A DNA stretch of 64,000 nucleotides from Mytilisepta virgata. Lineage: Eukaryota > Mollusca > Bivalvia > Mytilida > Mytilidae. Where the stretch lies: the NCBI GenBank assembly GCA_028015205.1, contig CM051518.1, forward strand, positions 36,174,001-36,238,000. Reading direction: 5' to 3'. Positions 58,152 through 64,000 of this stretch are shown here, in pieces. The notes under the pieces were generated by a model, which worked only from the letters and a program-made list of their open reading frames with translations, had not been told where the DNA came from and did no database searches. The position numbers and the translations under genes are program-made. Within the stretch, counting starts at the first letter, position 1, and every line of letters begins with the position of its first letter.

Positions 58152-60556
58152 GTCTCATATACTAACAGTTTGATTATCACAACCTGTGCCGGATTTATAC
58201 CGAACAAACTCGTGACAATAAGGCATAAGGGTAAACCGTGGATGAGTAACGAAGTAAGACGAGCAATTCGTAATCGCAATCGCCGTTTTAAAAAATTCCA
58301 GAGGACTCGTCGTGACGAAGACAAACTACTTCATATCATTGCACGACGAGAAGTAAATCGCCTGAAGAGAGAAGCGAAACTTAGATACGAAAATAAACTT
58401 GTAAAATCGCTCTCTAATAAAAATCTTGACCCCAGAAAATTTTGGTCCCTTAGCAAATCAGTTTTGGGAGCGAATTCGGACAGAGTTATTCCCCCGCTTA
58501 AGGAAAATAATAAAGTTATATCGGATGATCTCGAGAAAGCTCAAAATTTTAACTGCCATTTTGTTAGTCATATGTCTATTAACACTACTGAAATTCCAGT
58601 ACTCCCACCTCTAAGTTATCTTACTGAGGAGAGAATTCAGAGTGTAACAGTGCATGAGACAGACGTCCTTAAATATCTAGGTATGATAAATCCTAACAAA
58701 TCTAGTGGTCCTGATGGTATATCAAATCATATTCTTAAGTATTGTGCGAACTCATTATATAAACCACTCACGAGACTTTTCAACTACTCGCTTCAACTTG
58801 GAATTTACCCTTCTCGCTGGAAAATGTCAAATGTGTGCCCAGTTTTTAAAAATAATGGTTATAGATGTGACAAGTGTAATTATCGTACAATAGCCTTGTT
58901 ATCCAGTGTATCAAAAATATCGAGAACATTATATATAAGTCTTTATATGAATTTTGTGTGTTGCACGACTTATTAATTTGTGAAAATTCAGGGTTTAAGA
59001 AAAATGATTCAACTGTAAATCAGTTAATTGCTATAACCCATAAGATTTATAAGAGTCTCGATAAGGGTAAGGATGTTTGTACTATTTTTCTTGATATATC
59101 CAAAGCTTTTGATAAAGTCTGGCATTCAGGCTTAGTTTTCAAACTTAAACAATTTGGCATAGGTGGAAAATTACTTGATCTTCTTGCAAATTATCTGTAT
59201 GGTCGCGTGTAGTTATTAATGGTCGCTCATCTTCGACTCAACCAATATCTGCTGGTGTTCCTCAAGGGTCAATTTTAGGTCCCCTACTTTTTCTAGTATA
59301 TGTAAATGATATAAAGCGTGATATTGTGAGTAATATTAAACTATTTGCTGATGATACTTCGCTCATTCGGGAAATATGTGATCCTTTATTTGATTTTTTT
59401 ACCTTAAACCGTGACCTTGAAATTTTTAAATACATGGTCTAAACAGTGGCTAGTTACTTTTAATGCGACCAAAACGGAATACCTGGTCATTTCCAAAAAA
59501 CCCTTAAAACGTCCTTTGCCACCACTTATTTTAAATAATGTTATAATTAAGCAAGTGCCATGTCATAAACATCTTGGTTTAATATTCAACGAAAAATTGA
59601 CGTGGTCGGATCACATCACCGACATTTGTAAGAGATGGAACAGGCGCTTTGACATTATTTTTAAGATGCGCCATGTTTTGCCAAGATTTTGTCTAGAAAA
59701 ACTCTACAAGTCTTTTGTCCGTTCACTCTTAGACTATGGTGACGTTATATATGATAATTGTTCGGATATTGAATCGACCGTTATTGAAAATGTTCAACGG
59801 CGGGCTTGCTTGATTATAACAGGTGCCATTAGGGTAACTAAACACCAAACTTTATTGAAAGAAGTTGGTTTAGAAACCCTAAAGACACGTAGAAAAGTAC
59901 ACAGGCTTTCATATTTATATAAAATAAAAAACAACCTAACACCTTCTTATCTGACTACCATCCACCCCCTCTTGAACCAAAGTACGAATAATTATGATCT
60001 TAGGAGACGATCACAACTAATTCCGCTTAGAATTAGGACTGCCTGTTTTTATAACTCATTTTTGGCAACTTCAATTAGGGACTGGAATAACCTTTCACCA
60101 GATATTCATATTGCGACCTCATTATGTACTTTTAAAAATCTACTTAGAAAATCTGAAGGAGTAAGTACTAAACCTGTCTGCTTCCTTGGAGATGGCTATG
60201 AAAAAACCATCCATACAAGACTTCGTCTACGTTTGAGTAGCTTAAACCAGCACCTATTTAACTACAATTTAATTTCTTACAAGACTTGTACTCAGTGTAC
60301 CCAAAACAAAATTGAAACCATTGAACATTTCTTGTTTCATTGCAATCGCTATAGAAACCCTAGAATAAAATTATTACTTGGTGTCAAAAATATTTTATGT
60401 CCTGATTTGAATATAGCTATGTTGCGAGATGTATGTTCATCTTTTTTAAGTAAAATTCTAATTGAAGGAAGTGATGACTTATCGTCTGAAACAAACTTCG
60501 AATTGTTTAAATGTGTATTCAAATATATTAAGTCATCTGGAAGATTTTCCCGATAA
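58152..60556 (+). pseudogene. LINE ORF2 reverse transcriptase and C terminus
   Basis: Pieces 58,152-58,976, 58,958-59,212, 59,215-59,400 and 59,411-60,556 join through several one-base shifts. Visible: KPWMSNEVRRAIRNRNRRFKK, NPNKSSGPDGISNHILKY, FLDISKAFDKVWHSGL (motif A), SAGVPQGSILGPLLF (motif B), KLFADDTSLI (FADD, motif C), KHLGLIFNEKLTWSDHI. The C terminus bears CTQCTQNKIETIEHFLFHC. Belongs with the endonuclease at 49,887. Disabled by at least three frame breaks. Confidence 0.85.
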
Positions 60557-60639
60557 GAAACTAAGTCGTCATTCTACATTTAAACAATATTTTTTATTTT
60601 ATTATATTTTTATTATGTTAATCTGACTTTGTGTGTGAT

Positions 60640-60760
60640 GGTTTGATGGTGTGTGTGTGTGTTTGATGGTGATTGTGTGTGTGTGTGTGTGTGATGATGA
60701 TTGTGTCTGTGTGATGGTGCGTGCGAGTGATGGTTCGTGTGTGGGGGTGTTGTGTGTATG
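60640..60760. repeat. TG-rich simple repeat in LINE 3' UTR
   Basis: Runs of (TG)n mixed with tgatggtg. Confidence 0.85.
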
Positions 60761-60950
60761 TTTGTGTTTCTTTTTCTTTATCTTGTATATAATGTTTTGT
60801 ACTATTGAAGATATATATTGATGTATTGTTAAATGCTAAATGTATTGTACTGTATGTCAGTGTGTGTATATATGTTTTGAGGAGAACCGCTTGTAGCCTC
60901 TGGCTGTTGGTAATCCTCGTTAAATAAATATAGAATTAAATTAAATTAAA

Positions 60951-63480
60951 GATAAGATCACCTGAAATTCATGCAGCCCTTAAAAATATGAAAAATGGAA
61001 AATCCCCTGGTCTAGATGGATTTACAACAGGGTTTTACAAATGTTTTGACATGATCTTAATATTTTCCTACTGCGCTCTTTCAAAGAAGCAATACTAAAA
61101 GATAGTTTGTCAATTTCCCAAACTCAAGGAGTAATGACTTGTTTACCAAAAGACGGTAAACCAAAACATTTTCTAAAAAATTGGCGTCCTATTTCGTTGT
61201 TGAATGTTGATTACAAAATAGTTTCAACGTGCATCGCAAATAGAATAAAAAAAGGTACTTGGTTATATAATAAGTGAAACTCAGACTGGGTTTATGAAAG
61301 ATAGATATATAGGTGAATTTACTTGTTTAATATATGATTTAATTCAAAAAGTGGAAGAGGAAAATGTTCCAGGCTTGCTTGTATTGTTGGACTTTGAAAA
61401 AGCCTTTGACTCTCTGGGGTGGAATTTCATATGTGATACTTAAGAATTTTTAGGATTCGGTCACACAATAGTGAAATGGTTCAAAACACTTTACAAAAAT
61501 TCAAAAAGTTGCATTCAAAATAATGGCTATTTGTCTGACCTTTTTACTATAGAACGAGGAGTCCGTCAAGGGGATCCCTTTTCTCCTTACGTATTTATTC
61601 TTTGTCTTGGTGCATCTATAAAATTTGATAATAACATAAACGGCATAAAAATTAAAAATTCAGAATATTAATTAGCCAATATGCTGATGATTCCACCTTG
61701 ATCCTCGAGGATAATGTAGAGTCTTTAAACTATGCTTTAAATAGTATAGATTTGTCGGCCTCCTGCTCAGGGTTAAGAGCCAATTTTGATAAAACGCAAG
61801 TTGTATGGATTGGGGCAAAAAAGGGGCTGCAGTGAAGAGTTGAAAACAGATAAAAGTATCATTTGGAACATTTCAGGTAATTTTAAACTTCTTGGTATAA
61901 ATTATTGCCTCTCAAAACCAAATATATTTATAGACAATTACATAGAAAAAATACAAATCTCTTAAGTGACTGGTCTTTTAGAAATGTAACCGTCTATTGA
62001 AAAATCACAATTATTAAAACTCTTGCTTTACCAATTTTTATTCAATGTTTCACTGTCTTACCAGATCCACCTCCAGATATCCTAGCGGAACTAAAAACGA
62101 TATTGTTTAAATTTGTGTGAGATGGTAAGGGGGACAAAATAAAGAGGAATATATTAATTTTTGGTATGAGAAAGGCGGTGTAAAGATTCCACACATTGAA
62201 TCTTTTATTAAATCACTCAAACTGTCATGGATCAAAACGCTCTTAGACCTTGAAAATACTTCTTGGAAAGTTGCTGGCCCATACTTTGGAAATATTTGGT
62301 GGGGAAAACATCTGGTATCTTTCAAAAGCAGCATTTGATAAAATAAAAAAGAAATTTAACCCTTTTTCATTGTGTTTTTGGCAAAATGTTATAACCGCAT
62401 GGTCTTCACTGTATTAAACTCCTTCTGCAGCCCCAAGTGACATCTTGTCCCAACGACTTTTTTTTAAATGAAAATATTAAAATTAATGGAAAAACTATTT
62501 TTTTTATGACAAATGGATAAAATATGGTGTTTATTTGATTAATGATCTATTAAAGAAAAATTTTATATTTTTTAAGAATTTAAGAACAGTTTAGAAATTG
62601 ATACAAATTTCTTGGAATTATATGGAGTGTTACATGCAATTCCCAGTGAATGGAAAAATATTATACATGCTCAAGTCAAGTCAAAATTGAATTGTGTCAC
62701 TCCAGAACATATAAAAGCCATAAAAATATATAAAGCTTCAAAGCCTTTTTATTAAATCTTTGTTGACAAAATCAAGGAAGCACCTTCCAATATAAAGCAG
62801 AAATGGGAATAAAAACTGGAAATGGAGCTTCAGAATGAAGAATGGGACTTCTATTTTGGCATTCCATTATCAGTAACTGAAAATACTAAACTTAGAGCAT
62901 TTCAGTATAAACTACTCCATAGAATTCTAGGAACAAATAGCTTACTTATGAATTGCAAAATCAGTGAAACAGAACTTTGTACTTTCTGCTCAGAAACTAA
63001 AGAAACTTATATACACCTTTTTTTCTGAATGTGCTCCTGTAAGAACATTGTGGTTGAACTCCAGTCAAAAATTGGAAGAACTTTGTAATATTACTTTTCA
63101 CCCCACAAATGCTAATATTATTTTGGGTATCAATCTTCATGATTACAATGACATTCTTAACACATGTATTTTGATTCTGAAGAGTTATATCTATCTCCGT
63201 AGAATTAAAATCAAAACTCCATCTATAAATGAGGCCACTGAGTGGCTAAAATATCATTACAGGGTTGATATGGCCTCCAGTTATTTATGCTCTATCAAAA
63301 AGTCAAACAAAATCAGAGACAAATGGTTAAACACTAAAAACATAATATCAACCGAGGCAATGGGCTAAACATTAAATTTTAAGTGTATATTTTTTATTGA
63401 AGGTTTATGTAAAAACACGTTCTTCTGTTATATATGCTTTTTGTATTCTAGATTGAAAAAAATGACATAAAAATAAAAAA
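60951..63480 (+). mobile_element. L1/Tx1-like LINE, RT to 3' end, degenerate
   Basis: Begins abruptly right after the tail of the preceding LINE. Frames: ALKNMKNGKSPGLDGFTTGF, NWRPISLLNVDYK, VLLDFEKAFDSLGW (motif A), GVRQGDPFSPYVFIL (motif B), SQYADDSTL (motif C, ~61,677). The C-terminal part holds ELCTFCSETKETYIHLFF (62,822-63,028) and a final frame to 63,368, followed by A-rich sequence. Many stops and shifts. 5'-truncated; same clade as the minus-strand fragment at 47.3-48.5 kb. Confidence 0.8.
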
Positions 63481-64000
63481 TATATATTACAAAATAAAAA
63501 AAAAACCTTTTGTTTGTATTTTAAATACTATTTCATCCTATGTCAATTAATACATATTTCACATCTTTTCCTTTCATATGCATATTGTCATCCCTGCTTG
63601 CATTGTATTCATTCATGGGTGGTCTTCTTGCGTATTGAATTTCAATTTATATTCATATTCAAGAATGTCAGCATAGATATTTACAATTGGTAATGCCTCA
63701 CTACTCTGTCACTACAAATTTAGACAATCCCAACTAGCATTTTGTCTATTGTGCCGAATTTATGGAATAAAGTTTTTCTATGGTATATTTTGGGATATTT
63801 ATTTCTTTTCTCATAATTTCCTCTTTTGTTCAAACTGTCCGTTAATTGAAGTTTATTTAAGGATTCAAATTATTTTTTCATTTTCATTTATATATGGCTA
63901 TGTCGTTATTCCTGATTACTTTCAGAGGAATTTTGAGTTGATATATACATACATGTATCTATAAATACTTAATAGAATTTGCAAACGTGCTACGAATACA
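63481..64000. other. AT-rich flank, nothing recognised
   Basis: Short Phe/Tyr-rich frames only. Confidence 0.5.

Larger units (their letters stand above)
48640..60950 (+). mobile_element. CR1/Jockey-like LINE interrupted by 7.4 kb of insertions
   Basis: ORF1 (48,679-49,261), endonuclease (49,887-50,785) and RT plus C terminus (58,152-60,556) lie in one order and strand with the right content for a single element. A block (50,786-58,151) containing a Ngaro-type element separates them. The 3' UTR is TG-rich and ends in AATAAA plus an aattaaatt repeat tail (60,922-60,950). The 5' end is unclear. Confidence 0.7.

Overview
The window looks like nuclear DNA of a bivalve mollusc, most likely a mussel of the Mytilus type. 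The inference rests on AT-rich DNA, multi-exon genes with GT-AG introns, dispersed repeats of a kind I associate with mussels, and a STAND NTPase exon resembling lineage-expanded bivalve families. No database was consulted. Host coding sequence is sparse; more than half of the window is recognisable mobile or tandemly repeated DNA.

Region 1 (1-6,892): a large open exon, cut by the left edge, of a STAND-type NTPase (2-1,777). Two 3'-end retrotransposon fragments follow (3,815-4,500 minus; 4,735-5,725 plus). Region 2 (6,893-10,728): a terminal-inverted-repeat element whose divergent ~250-340 bp ends are packed with CRE, ETS, NRF1-like and E-box motifs. It contains a frameshifted ORF resembling the PC4/p15 transcriptional-coactivator domain and ~2.7 kb of minisatellite (31-bp unit, 217-bp higher-order repeat). 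This is the best candidate for something undescribed. Region 3 (10,729-18,300): Penelope-like and LINE fragments, the first copy of a Helentron-associated-like repeat (12,558-13,973), and a weak exon pair near 15.5-16.5 kb.

Region 4 (18,567-28,001, minus strand): three phase-compatible exons encode an EGF-like remnant, one transmembrane helix and a tyrosine-containing cytoplasmic tail, so this is the 3' end of a single-pass receptor gene. Its introns hold hairpin MITEs, long palindromes and a second, inverted Helentron-associated-like copy. Region 5 (28,895-43,964): a ~15-kb Ginger-like DNA transposon with TGTAACACTC ends, subterminal binding-site-like repeats and a six-exon integrase gene (29,147-33,099) with one frameshift. 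Later insertions inside it include a SINE with a perfect 15-bp target duplication and LINE 3' ends.

Region 6 (43,965-64,000): hairpin repeats, a minus-strand L1/Tx1-like endonuclease fragment (47.3-48.5 kb), then a nested structure. A CR1/Jockey-like LINE (48.6-60.95 kb) is split by a Ngaro/PAT-type tyrosine-recombinase retrotransposon (51,675-58,151, minus). Its recombinase gene is in turn split by a Tc1 element (52,588-54,129) with an intact 365-codon transposase. A plus-strand L1/Tx1-like RT fragment (60,951-63,480) ends the window. The nesting gives relative ages: LINE oldest, Ngaro-type next, Tc1 youngest.
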